From Bacteroidota bacterium (lineage in GTDB: Bacteria > Bacteroidota > Bacteroidia > Sphingobacteriales > Sphingobacteriaceae): 19,055 bases of DNA. Every line of letters begins with the position of its first letter. Within the stretch, counting starts at the first letter, position 1. The DNA lies in NCBI GenBank assembly GCA_013288465.1, contig JABDBT010000044.1:1-19055 (forward strand), read 5' to 3'. The position numbers and the translations under genes were made by a program. Below the pieces are notes generated by a model, which worked only from the letters and a program-made list of their open reading frames with translations, searched no databases and was not told the DNA's origin. This document shows, piece by piece, positions 7,500 to 15,105 of the stretch.

Positions 7500-8684
7500 C
7501 TAATTACAAAGCTGTTTCACAGCGAGGTACGCCATTAAGCCTACACTTAGTTCCAATGCCGATTCTTCGATATCAAAAGTTGGCGTGTGTACAGATGAGG
7601 TAATGCCCCGGCTTTCGTTACGCGTGCCCAAACGGTAAAAACAAGCATCAGCCACCTGCGAGTAATAGGCAAAATCTTCGGCTGCCATCCAAATATCCAG
7701 GTCGAGCACGTTTTCTTTACCTAAATAATCCTCGGCATGAGCGCGTGTGGCGGCAGTTAGTTTTGGCTCGTTGATGAGGAACGGGTAGCCCTTCACAATA
7801 TTAAAATCGCAGCTTCCGCCCATGCTTTCGGCAATGCCTTCGGCCATTTTTTTCATTTTAACATGTGCTTCGGCGCGCCAGTTCTCGTCCAAAGCCCTAA
7901 AGGTTCCTTCTAAATGCACTTCGTTAGGGATAACATTGGTAGCGCCATTGGCAATTACCTTACCAAATGAAAGCACCGACGGGCTTTTAGGATCGCAATT
8001 ACGGCTGATAACCGTTTGCAGAGCGGTTAATATATGCGCGGTAATAATTACCGGGTCGATATTTTGCTGTGGCTGCGCGGCATGGCCGCCTTTGCCTTTT
8101 ACGGTAACAAATAATTCGTCCGTTGAGGCCATGTACTTACCCGACCGGAAACCCACTTTCCCGGCATCTATCAAAGGCATTACGTGCTGGCCGATAACCG
8201 CCTGTGGTTTTGGGTTTTCAAGAACACCTTCTTTTATCATCAGGCTGGCGCCGCCGGGCAGTCTTTCTTCTGCCGGTTGAAATATCAGTTTAATAGTACC
8301 GCCAAATTCGCTTTTTAGCGAGTTTAATATTTTTGCAGCACCTAATAAAGACGAAGTATGTACATCATGTCCGCAGGCATGCATTACTCCCGTGTTTTGC
8401 GATTTATAAGGCACTTCATTGGCTTCGGTGATGGGCAGCGCATCCATATCCGCGCGAAGGGCTATTACTTTGTCCGACGGTTTATCGCCTTTTATCAAAG
8501 CAACCAAACCGGTATCAGCCATTTTTTGATATTCCAGGCCCAGCTCATCCAGTTTACGGGCAACAAATGCCGAAGTTTCTACCTCGTTAAATGAAAGCTC
8601 AGGATGACTATGCAAATGGCGGCGATTTGCCACTACATCATCAAAAATATTTTTCGCTAATTCCTGTATCTGCTGCTTGATCAT
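7500..8684 (-). CDS. M20D family amidohydrolase / N-acyl-amino-acid deacylase
   Basis: Metal-dependent hydrolase of the M20D group (hippurate hydrolase, IAA-amino acid hydrolase, N-acetyl-diaminopimelate deacetylase relatives) that cleaves amide bonds of N-acyl amino acids. Family motifs appear in order: RRHLHSHPELSFNE (22-35), ALRADMDALPI (76-86), HACGHDVHT (102-110), FQPAEE (135-140), GQHVMP (165-170) and AAEDFAYY. Likely metal ligands are C104, H106, E140, H167 and H366 (SVHTPTFD). The length of 394 aa is normal for the group. The start codon overlaps the stop of the SPOR gene in an ATGA, so translation is probably coupled. The exact substrate cannot be told from sequence. No signal peptide is seen, so it should act in the cytoplasm. 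Confidence 0.92.
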   Translation of the reverse strand: MIKQQIQELAKNIFDDVVANRRHLHSHPELSFNEVETSAFVARKLDELGLEYQKMADTGLVALIKGDKPSDKVIALRADMDALPITEANEVPYKSQNTGVMHACGHDVHTSSLLGAAKILNSLKSEFGGTIKLIFQPAEERLPGGASLMIKEGVLENPKPQAVIGQHVMPLIDAGKVGFRSGKYMASTDELFVTVKGKGGHAAQPQQNIDPVIITAHILTALQTVISRNCDPKSPSVLSFGKVIANGATNVIPNEVHLEGTFRALDENWRAEAHVKMKKMAEGIAESMGGSCDFNIVKGYPFLINEPKLTAATRAHAEDYLGKENVLDLDIWMAAEDFAYYSQVADACFYRLGTRNESRGITSSVHTPTFDIEESALELSVGLMAYLAVKQLCN

Positions 8685-9097
8685 TGGATGTTTTCTGCTT
8701 TGGGGATATTAATTTTCTCGGGTATAATAAATAGCCCCGAAAATGACGGTTGTAATTCCTGTTTAAATTTTTCGGCTTCCAGGCGTGTCCTGAAATCGCC
8801 TGCCTTTACTTTAAAGTTAGGCACGGTATAAGATAAATAAGTGCGCATACCGGGGTATTTGGCCTGCAACCTTGCTTGCGCTGTATAAGCATCGCTACGG
8901 CCCGGGCCGCTGAATATTTGTACCCGGTACCCGTTTGACGATAAAGCGACCGTACTGCTCACTTTTAAACTCGTTCGTTTAGCTATCAGGGTATCAATGC
9001 GTGGGTCCTTAACTACTTCAACTTTGCCGCGCTCCTGCGCGTTTGAGCAGAAAGCTAAAAGCAAAAGGCAGAAAGCAGAAAGGATGTTCTTTTTCAT
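8681..9097 (-). CDS. Exported SPOR-domain protein
   Basis: Small exported protein of 138 aa. Residues 1-21 are a signal peptide (MKKNILSAFCLLLLAFCSNAQ); no lipobox follows, though two Cys lie in the hydrophobic core. Residues about 53-130 match a SPOR domain (NGYRVQIFSGPG, ARLQAKYPGMRTYLSY, FKVKAGDFRTRLEAEKF). SPOR domains bind denuded glycan strands of peptidoglycan, so a periplasmic cell-wall role is likely. The signal peptide core is encoded by a period-7 array (9047-9081). It overlaps the downstream M20D gene by 4 bases. Upstream on the minus strand aggtgg, 10 bases before the ATG, could be a weak ribosome binding site; no clear promoter is visible and a structured element begins 22 bases upstream. 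Confidence 0.88.
   Translation of the reverse strand: MKKNILSAFCLLLLAFCSNAQERGKVEVVKDPRIDTLIAKRTSLKVSSTVALSSNGYRVQIFSGPGRSDAYTAQARLQAKYPGMRTYLSYTVPNFKVKAGDFRTRLEAEKFKQELQPSFSGLFIIPEKINIPKAENIQ
9047..9081. repeat. Period-7 array encoding a signal peptide core
   Basis: Five consecutive plus-strand heptads: gcagaaa, gctaaaa, gcaaaag, gcagaaa, gcagaaa. Read on the minus strand in the SPOR gene they encode the hydrophobic core LSAFCLLLLAFC with its visible 7-residue echo (AFC, four residues, AFC). The words resemble those of the intergenic array at 15815-15849. Confidence 0.75.
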
Positions 9098-9119
9098 AGT
9101 ATTACCACCTAAACGATTA

Positions 9120-9509
9120 CGTCATTGTGAGCGATAGCGTGGCAACCCCTGCACATGCAAATCAAAGCAACGATATTTTGTTGTCAAGACAACATCATGC
9201 CCGCTCAATTGCCGCGGGGCTGTTACTTTTGTCTTGATACAAAAGTAACCAAAAAATCAAGTCAGCAGAAAGGCTTCTTTGCCGCACGGGCCTTTGCCCT
9301 GCAAATCTGACAGAACCACGGACTGCAAACAGTTGCCCCACTTCGTCCGCTCCCGGCCTCCGCTTCCGCAAATATTTGCTATGTCCTTCCCCTCGCTCGC
9401 TGGCCACCATTGTTCTGTCCGATTTCGCCCGAAGCTCATCTGCTGACGGCTTTATTTAAAGCTACTCTTAAAACATCATTGTAATCATCGGGAGCAAACC
9501 GCGATGACG
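9120..9509. repeat. Structured intergenic element with nested inverted repeats (candidate MITE or ncRNA)
   Basis: This fills nearly all of the 424-bp gap between secA and the SPOR gene. The ends are imperfect inverted repeats: CGTCATTGTGAG at 9120-9131 and the reverse complement of CGTCATCGCGG at 9499-9509. Inside are: GTTGTC/GACAAC at 9180-9193; a perfect 11-bp stem gttacttttgt/acaaaagtaac at 9222-9232 and 9239-9249 with a 6-base loop; an outer stem GTCAGCAGA/TCTGCTGAC at 9261-9269 and 9439-9447; an inner stem at 9303-9316 and 9412-9425 matching in 13 of 14; a GGGC/GCCC hairpin at 9288-9299; and the palindrome gcaaatatttgc at 9368-9379. Base composition is GC-richer than usual for intergenic DNA here. 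Short open frames on the minus strand (60 and 71 aa) show no credible start context or known domain. I read it as a non-coding repeat; copy number is unknown. Confidence 0.6.
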
Positions 9510-9521
9510 CATTATTAATAT

Positions 9522-12500
9522 TTACGCCTGCCCTACCCCGTGGCAGTTTTTATATTTCTTTCCGCTGCCGCAAGGACATGGATCATTACGGCCAATTTTT
9601 TGCTCAACCCTAACCGGGCTGGCTTTTTGCAGTTCGCGCATATCATCCGGCAAACCACCGCCTTCATGTACCAGTTCGGGTTTTGATGTACGCATTTTGC
9701 GCATATCTGTTTTAGGCTGCGGTTTTGCTTCGCGCACCTCATCAGGTTCCTGCTGTACCGCAATACCACCTCTAAACAAGAAGCTCACCAAATCTTTATT
9801 TACACTCGCTAATAACTGGCGGAATAACTCGAACGATTCAAATTTATAAACCAATAACGGGTCCTTTTGTTCGTAAACCGCGTTTTGAACCGACTGTTTT
9901 AACTCGTCCATTTCGCGCAGGTGCTCTTTCCAGGCATCATCGATCAGGTACAGGGTTACATTTTTTTCAAATGATTTAACCACTTCCAACCCTTTATTCT
10001 TGATGGCTTTTTTTAGCGGAACTGCAATTTGTATTGCCTGCATGCCATCGCTAAATGGCACTACGATATTTTCAACATAGTTACCCCGGGTATCAAATAC
10101 ATCCTTTAAAACCGGGTAAGCCTGCTGCGCAATAGCTTCCGATTTACGTTTATAAAATCCGGTTACCTCGCCAAATATCTTATCAACCAGCTTATTTACA
10201 GTTAAAGCCGCAAATTCATCGTGCGTAGTTTCGGTATCAACAGAGAATACGCGGATAATTTCTAAACGGAAACCTTCGTAGTTGTTCTGGTCTTTATATT
10301 CAGTAGAGATATCTTCAACCACATCAAAAATGGTGTTATTGATATCAACGTCTAAGCGTTCGCCAAATAGCGCGTTTTTACGTTTGGTGTAAATTACAGT
10401 ACGCTGCGAGTTCATCACATCATCATACTCCAGCAAACGTTTACGGATACCAAAGTTGTTTTCTTCTACCTTTTTCTGCGCACGCTCAATTGAGTTTGAT
10501 ATCATAGAGTGCTGTATCACTTCGCCCTCCTCAATACCCATACGCACCATTAGGTTAGATATACGCTCTGATCCGAATAAACGCATCAGGTTATCTTCTA
10601 ACGACACAAAGAATTGTGATGAACCCGGGTCACCCTGGCGACCTGAGCGGCCACGCAACTGGCGGTCAACACGGCGCGATTCATGGCGCTCGGTACCTAC
10701 AATGGCTAAGCCTCCCGCATCTTTTACGCCGGGCCCTAATTTTATATCCGTACCACGGCCAGCCATGTTGGTAGCTATAGTTACTGTGCCTGCTTTACCG
10801 GCTTCGGCCACAATATCGGCCTCTTTCTGGTGCATTTTGGCATTCAGTACATTATGTTTAATACCACGCAGCTTTAACATACGGCTTAGTAACTCTGAAA
10901 TTTCAACCGAAGTTGTACCTACCAGTACCGGCCTGCCCGCTTGTGTTAGTTTAACTATTTCATCAGCAACAGCATTGTATTTTTCGCGCACGGTGCGGTA
11001 AACCAAATCCTGCATATCTGAGCGGGTAACTGTTGTGTTGGTTGGTATTTCAACCACATCCAGTTTATATATTTCCCAAAACTCACCTGCTTCGGTTACG
11101 GCAGTACCTGTCATACCACAAAGCTTGTGGTACATACGGAAATAGTTTTGCAGGGTAACCGTAGCAAAGGTTTGTGAAGCATCTTCAACCTTTACATTTT
11201 CTTTAGCTTCAATTGCCTGGTGCAACCCGTCAGAGTAACGACGGCCATCCAATACGCGGCCTGTTTGCTCATCCACTATTTTCACCTTGCCTTCATCCAG
11301 GATATATTCTGTATCCTTTTCAAACAAGGTATAAGCCTTTAATAACTGGTTAACCGAGTGGATACGCTCTGATTTGATGGAAAAATCGCGCATCAGCTCG
11401 TCTTTATGGGCAATTTTTTCTTCTGCAGGCACGTCAGATTTTTCAATCTCCGCGATTTCGCTGCCCACATCAGGCATGATAAAGAAGTGAGGGTCTTCGC
11501 CGGATGCCGTTATCAGTTCTATACCTTTTTCGGCCAATTCAACCTGGTTATTCTTTTCGTCTATGATAAAAAACAATTCCGCATCCACTTTTGGCATGTG
11601 TTTGCTTGAATCCTGCATGTAGAAATTTTCAGTCTTTTGCAGTATTGTACGGTGGTTGCCCTCGCTTAAATATTTTATTAAGGCTTTACTTTTTGGCAAA
11701 CCTCTAAAAGCACGCAATAAAGCCAAACCGCCGCCACCATTTTCAACATCGGTATTGCCTTCAGCAATCAGTTTTTTAGCTTCGTTCAAAACGCCATTTA
11801 CATAGGCTTTTTGGGCGTTAACCAACCGTTCGATACGTGGTTTTAACAAGTGAAACTCATGTTCATCGCCACGCGGTATAGGGCCTGAAATGATTAATGG
11901 GGTACGGGCATCATCAATTAAAACCGAGTCAACTTCATCCACCATGGCATAATGCAGCTTGCGTTGCACCAATTCTTCGGGGCTACGTGTCATATTGTCA
12001 CGCAAGTAATCAAAACCAAACTCATTATTGGTACCAAAGGTAATATCGGCAAGGTAAGCGTTGCGGCGCTCTTCACTATTTGGTTCGTGTTTATCAATAC
12101 AATCAACCGATAAACCATGAAACTCATACAAAGGCCCCATCCACTCCGAGTCGCGTCGTGCCAGGTAATCATTAACAGTTACTATATGTACACCTTGGCC
12201 GGCAAGGGCGTTTAAATAGGCAGGCAGGGTTGCAACCAATGTTTTACCTTCGCCTGTTGCCATTTCTGCAATTTTCCCTTCATGCAAAACCGCGCCGCCA
12301 ATTAACTGCACATCATAGTGTACCATGTTCCAGGTAACTTCGTTGCCTGCGGCTAACCAGGTATTATGGTGTATGGCTTTATCACCTTTTATTACTACGT
12401 TTTGTTTACGGCCGGCAAGGTCGCGGTCAAATTCAGTAGCCGTAACTTCAATGGTTGTATTATTAGTAAACCTAAGGGCTGTTTCTTTTACTACAGCAAA

Positions 12501-12833
12501 AGCTTCGGGCAAAATACTTAACAGTATTGCTTCCAACTCTTTATTACGGTCTTTTTCCAGTTTATCTAACTGGGTATATAGCTCAACCTTTTCGCTAACT
12601 TCAAGGTCGGGGTTGTTTTCGGTTTTATCTTTAATGGCTGCTATCTCGCTGTCAATAGCTTCAAGGCCTGCTTTAATAGTTTCCTTAAACGTTATGGTTT
12701 TGGCCCTTAACTCATCATTGCTTATTTGATCAAGCTTAGCAAATTCAACCTTTACTTTTTCAATCAGGGGCATTAAACTTTTAACGTCCCGGTCTGATTT
12801 GTTTCCAAAGAGCTTACTAATAAATTCTAACAT
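9522..12833 (-). CDS. secA: Preprotein translocase ATPase SecA
   Basis: Motor ATPase that drives preproteins through SecYEG at the inner membrane. The start is taken as the ATG at 12833 ([14 protein letters not shown], 1103 aa) because SecA proteins begin this way; the ATG 7 codons upstream encodes MEYIKIF with no family match. Walker A is in [10 protein letters not shown] (about 191-200), the DEAD-type motif reads [17 protein letters not shown], and [12 protein letters not shown] and [15 protein letters not shown] are helicase motifs. The C-terminal zinc site [14 protein letters not shown] is intact. Compared with the roughly 900-aa E. coli protein there is a large insertion after IISGPIPRG (including [19 protein letters not shown]), typical of Bacteroidota SecA. 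Downstream lies the structured element after only 12 bases. Confidence 0.97.
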   Translation of the reverse strand: MLEFISKLFGNKSDRDVKSLMPLIEKVKVEFAKLDQISNDELRAKTITFKETIKAGLEAIDSEIAAIKDKTENNPDLEVSEKVELYTQLDKLEKDRNKELEAILLSILPEAFAVVKETALRFTNNTTIEVTATEFDRDLAGRKQNVVIKGDKAIHHNTWLAAGNEVTWNMVHYDVQLIGGAVLHEGKIAEMATGEGKTLVATLPAYLNALAGQGVHIVTVNDYLARRDSEWMGPLYEFHGLSVDCIDKHEPNSEERRNAYLADITFGTNNEFGFDYLRDNMTRSPEELVQRKLHYAMVDEVDSVLIDDARTPLIISGPIPRGDEHEFHLLKPRIERLVNAQKAYVNGVLNEAKKLIAEGNTDVENGGGGLALLRAFRGLPKSKALIKYLSEGNHRTILQKTENFYMQDSSKHMPKVDAELFFIIDEKNNQVELAEKGIELITASGEDPHFFIMPDVGSEIAEIEKSDVPAEEKIAHKDELMRDFSIKSERIHSVNQLLKAYTLFEKDTEYILDEGKVKIVDEQTGRVLDGRRYSDGLHQAIEAKENVKVEDASQTFATVTLQNYFRMYHKLCGMTGTAVTEAGEFWEIYKLDVVEIPTNTTVTRSDMQDLVYRTVREKYNAVADEIVKLTQAGRPVLVGTTSVEISELLSRMLKLRGIKHNVLNAKMHQKEADIVAEAGKAGTVTIATNMAGRGTDIKLGPGVKDAGGLAIVGTERHESRRVDRQLRGRSGRQGDPGSSQFFVSLEDNLMRLFGSERISNLMVRMGIEEGEVIQHSMISNSIERAQKKVEENNFGIRKRLLEYDDVMNSQRTVIYTKRKNALFGERLDVDINNTIFDVVEDISTEYKDQNNYEGFRLEIIRVFSVDTETTHDEFAALTVNKLVDKIFGEVTGFYKRKSEAIAQQAYPVLKDVFDTRGNYVENIVVPFSDGMQAIQIAVPLKKAIKNKGLEVVKSFEKNVTLYLIDDAWKEHLREMDELKQSVQNAVYEQKDPLLVYKFESFELFRQLLASVNKDLVSFLFRGGIAVQQEPDEVREAKPQPKTDMRKMRTSKPELVHEGGGLPDDMRELQKASPVRVEQKIGRNDPCPCGSGKKYKNCHGVGQA

Positions 12834-12903
12834 AAATATTTTTATATATTCCACAACGGACTCAACAATTGCGCCATTGCAAAATTGAGGTCATTATGGC
12901 AGG

Positions 12904-12911
12904 CAAAGTTA
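12904..12911 (-). promoter_or_regulatory. Bacteroidota -7 element TAACTTTG for secA
   Basis: On the minus strand TAACTTTG fits TAnnTTTG. It lies about 70 bases before the secA start, giving an ordinary leader, unlike the near-leaderless purD and CstB-like genes. The upstream flank is the period-8 array, so any -33 element would fall within repeat sequence (a TTTG word is present there but at a short spacing). Confidence 0.5.
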
Positions 12912-12918
12912 CGGTTTA

Positions 12919-13032
12919 ATGTGCAAATATGCTGATGTGCAAATGTGCAGATTATGATTAAATTTCTAAATTAGACGTAAGGTTAACACATATTATGCAT
13001 TTGCACATCTGCTTATTTGCACATCTGCACAT
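12919..13032. repeat. Period-8 array with a long inverted repeat between secA and the acidic protein gene
   Basis: The left arm (12919-12952) has words of the form atgtgcaaat and gatgtgcaaatg; the right arm (12995-13032) has their reverse complements. About 27 bases of each arm pair with two mismatches around a loop of roughly 50 bases. The right arm begins directly at the TAA stop of the acidic protein gene. It lies between two minus-strand genes, upstream of the secA promoter element, and could separate their transcripts. Confidence 0.8.
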
Positions 13033-13556
13033 TATAAATCATCATCATCCATATTGATATCGTCATCATCCCAATCCTCTAAAAATTTCTCATCAAACTT
13101 ATCGTCATCAAACATCAGTTCTTCTAATTTCTCCTGTTCGGGCGTGCTGGTGTCAAAACGTATCCCCCAGTTATCGGGTATATCATAGGTTTTATCAAAT
13201 CCCCGTATCCATTGCACAAATTCCAACCTAAATTCTTCCACCTTTTCGCGCATCAGGTCAACGTAATCTTCTTCGTTAATTTCCATCATCGCGGCGGCTG
13301 CTACAGCGTTAAACATATCATGCACCGCAAACTTTATCAATACCGCGTTTTGCATTTTTAGCGAATATAAGCCACCGCCTTCCGCACCCGCAATTTTCAC
13401 CTGTATGATCATGGCATTGCCAATTATCTCCGAGGCAAAATGCTCACTTTTATCATCGGTCTTTAGGCTTTCGGCAATAACTTCGGCTATCTCCAATATT
13501 TCTTCCGACTTTTTGAATACCGGGAGGTTCCTATATTTATCTAATCTTCGTGCCAT
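13032..13556 (-). CDS. Small acidic protein of unknown function
   Basis: I do not recognise a named family. The start is set at the ATG at 13556 (MARRLDKYRNLPVFKKSEEI, 174 aa); the longer frame from 13616 would begin with residues encoded by the period-8 array and is rejected. The first 130 residues look mostly helical (EEILEIAEVIAESLK, DLMREKVEEFRLEFVQWIRGF), and the last 25 are strongly acidic, ending in DDDDINMDDDDL. There is no signal peptide or membrane segment, so it should be cytoplasmic. It is divergent from purD with about 76 bases between the starts. The TAA stop abuts a repeat array. TATATTTT near the start is a weak -7 candidate. Confidence 0.8.
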   Translation of the reverse strand: MARRLDKYRNLPVFKKSEEILEIAEVIAESLKTDDKSEHFASEIIGNAMIIQVKIAGAEGGGLYSLKMQNAVLIKFAVHDMFNAVAAAAMMEINEEDYVDLMREKVEEFRLEFVQWIRGFDKTYDIPDNWGIRFDTSTPEQEKLEELMFDDDKFDEKFLEDWDDDDINMDDDDL

Positions 13557-13580
13557 TTCGTAAAAATATATAATTATTCT

Positions 13581-13618
13581 AAATGTGTACATCTGCATAT
13601 CCGCACATCTGCACATTT
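13581..13618. repeat. Period-8 array copy between divergent genes
   Basis: Bases 13589-13618 are the reverse complement of 532-561 with 29 of 30 identical, so this is a dispersed copy of the same family and not chance similarity. It lies directly upstream of the purD -7 element. Unlike the two other sites, only one arm is present. Confidence 0.8.
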
Positions 13619-13620
13619 AC

Positions 13621-13628
13621 TATCTTTG
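13621..13628 (+). promoter_or_regulatory. Bacteroidota -7 element TATCTTTG for purD
   Basis: A perfect TAnnTTTG match that ends 4 bases before the purD ATG at 13633. It is the same octamer, at almost the same distance, as that of the CstB-like gene. Transcription would begin at or within a few bases of the start codon. No TTG element is obvious upstream, where the period-8 array lies. Confidence 0.6.
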
Positions 13629-13632
13629 CCAC

Positions 13633-14907
13633 ATGAATATCCTCATCCTTGGTTCGGGCGGAAGGGAAAGTGCTTTCGCCTGGAAATTAGCCCAAAGCCC
13701 CAAATGTAAAAACCTTTTTATTGCCCCTGGTAATGCGGGTACAGGCCAGTATGGTACCAATGTAAATATTGGCGTAAATGATTTTGCCGGTATTAAGCAA
13801 CTGGTATTAAGCAAAGGCATCAATATGGTATTGGTTGGCCCCGAGGAACCACTGGTTAAAGGCATCCATGATTTTTTCCTGGCGGATGAGCAGCTTAAAA
13901 ACATCCCGGTAATTGGCCCGCAGCAACATGGCGCACAGTTAGAGGGCAGTAAGGATTTTTCAAAACAGTTTATGGCAAGGCATAACATCCCTGCCGCGCA
14001 ATCCCAAACTTTTACCCAAGATACTTTAGCCGATGGCCTGGCGTATTTAGCTACTATTGGTTTGCCTATTGTTTTGAAAGCCGACGGGCTTGCCGCCGGC
14101 AAAGGCGTATTGATATGCCAGAGTTTGCAGGAAGCTGAACAGGAGTTGAAAGAAATGCTTACCGAAGCTAAGTTTGGCGCTGCCAGTGCAAAAGTGGTTA
14201 TTGAGCAATTTCTATCGGGCATTGAGTTATCCGTATTTGTATTGACCGATGGCAGCAATTATAAAATTTTACCATCAGCCAAAGATTATAAGCGCATTGG
14301 CGAGGGCGATACCGGCTTAAATACCGGTGGTATGGGTTCTGTTTCGCCGGTTCCGTTTGCTGACGCCGCGTTTTTAAAGAAGGTAGAAGAACGGGTTATT
14401 ACACCAACCATTGACGGTTTAAAAAGCGAAAACATCCCTTATAAAGGGTTTATTTTTATAGGGTTGATGAATTGCGGCGGCGACCCTTACATGATTGAAT
14501 ATAACTGCCGCATGGGCGACCCGGAAACGGAGAGCGTATTGCCGAGAATAGAGTCGGACTTTGTTGACTTGTTGCTTGGCGTTGCCGAAGGCAATTTGAA
14601 CGAACGGGAATTGGTTATTTCTAATAAAATAGCAGCTACTGTAGTAATGGTTGCAGGCGGTTACCCCGGCGAGTATTTAAAAAACAAAGTAATTACCGGC
14701 ATAGAGAATGTGCGCGGCTCATATGTTTTTCATGCAGGCACATCAGCTGACCGCGATAACGTAATAACCACCGGCGGACGAGTATTGGCTGTTACCTCAT
14801 TACAGGATAATTTATTTGATGCCCTGCAACAAGCCACTGCCGATGCCAGCCGGATATATTATGACGGCATGTATTTTAGGCGCGATATCGGGTTTGATTT
14901 GCTTTAG
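13633..14907 (+). CDS. purD: Phosphoribosylamine-glycine ligase (GAR synthetase)
   Basis: Catalyses the second step of de novo purine synthesis: ATP-dependent joining of glycine to 5-phosphoribosylamine, in the cytoplasm. The protein begins MNILILGSGGRESAFAW, the typical PurD N-terminus, so the ATG at 13633 is used (424 aa) and not the one at 13585, which lies in repeat sequence. ATP-grasp motifs are visible: VGPEEPLVKGI, LKADGLAAGKGVLI (about 147-160), KDYKRIGEGDTGLNTGGMG and the metal-binding EYNCRMGDPETE (about 289-300). Length is normal for the family. No other pur gene is adjacent, so it is likely transcribed alone. An inverted repeat 30 bases downstream may end the transcript. Confidence 0.96.
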   Translation: MNILILGSGGRESAFAWKLAQSPKCKNLFIAPGNAGTGQYGTNVNIGVNDFAGIKQLVLSKGINMVLVGPEEPLVKGIHDFFLADEQLKNIPVIGPQQHGAQLEGSKDFSKQFMARHNIPAAQSQTFTQDTLADGLAYLATIGLPIVLKADGLAAGKGVLICQSLQEAEQELKEMLTEAKFGAASAKVVIEQFLSGIELSVFVLTDGSNYKILPSAKDYKRIGEGDTGLNTGGMGSVSPVPFADAAFLKKVEERVITPTIDGLKSENIPYKGFIFIGLMNCGGDPYMIEYNCRMGDPETESVLPRIESDFVDLLLGVAEGNLNERELVISNKIAATVVMVAGGYPGEYLKNKVITGIENVRGSYVFHAGTSADRDNVITTGGRVLAVTSLQDNLFDALQQATADASRIYYDGMYFRRDIGFDLL

Positions 14908-14936
14908 CCTCACCCTGCCCTCTCCTATAGAATTTC

Positions 14937-14969
14937 AGATTTGACAACTTTTAAAAAGTTGTCAAATCT
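14937..14969. terminator. Perfect 16-bp inverted repeat downstream of purD
   Basis: Arms agatttgacaactttt (14937-14952) and its exact reverse complement (14954-14969) are separated by one base. As RNA this would form a long stem with a small A/T loop, suitable as a purD terminator, though it is followed only by ttcgcc and not by a T-run. The perfect symmetry could also mark a mobile palindromic repeat. Upstream, bases 14911-14927 are pyrimidine-rich and unexplained. Confidence 0.55.
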
Positions 14970-15041
14970 TTCGCCGGATATATAAGATTCCCGCTTATAT
15001 TTCGTTAATCAGTCAATACATTAAAAGCGTAAAATAAACCG

Positions 15042-15049
15042 TAATTTTG
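15042..15049 (+). promoter_or_regulatory. Candidate -7 element TAATTTTG for the DUF4136 gene
   Basis: Fits TAnnTTTG and lies about 56 bases before the ATG at 15106. It overlaps a small hairpin (taaacc/ggttta) and the 10-bp palindrome ggtttaaacc at 15049-15058, which could be an operator. No clear TTG is found upstream. Confidence 0.4.
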
Positions 15050-15105
15050 GTTTAAACCTTTTATAAATTGCTTGTCTAATACAATAACGTTAAGGATATA
15101 CGGCC

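Noticed and set aside
7822..8280. 152-aa plus-strand frame within the M20D gene
   Set aside because: Antisense to the metal-binding core of a clear M20D enzyme; no start context.
9222..9249. secA terminator hairpin
   Set aside because: The stem is perfect, but on the minus strand it is followed by agccccgcgg and no T-run, and it lies almost 300 bases past the secA stop.
9195..9439. Two short minus-strand frames (71 and 60 aa) inside the secA-SPOR gap
   Set aside because: They overlap each other in different frames, follow the inverted-repeat structure of the element, have no promoter or ribosome site, and show no domain. Repeats of this kind often yield false small genes.
10456..11001. 181-aa plus-strand frame within secA
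   Set aside because: Antisense shadow of the conserved SecA helicase region; the peptide is Ser/Arg/Pro-rich without any motif.
13557..13616. N-terminal extension of the acidic protein (20 extra residues)
   Set aside because: The added residues come from the period-8 array and would include CRCADMQMY-type sequence; MARRLDKYRN is a more natural start.
13620..14258. 212-aa minus-strand frame within purD
   Set aside because: Antisense to a conserved purD sequence; no family features, and its end is in the promoter of purD.
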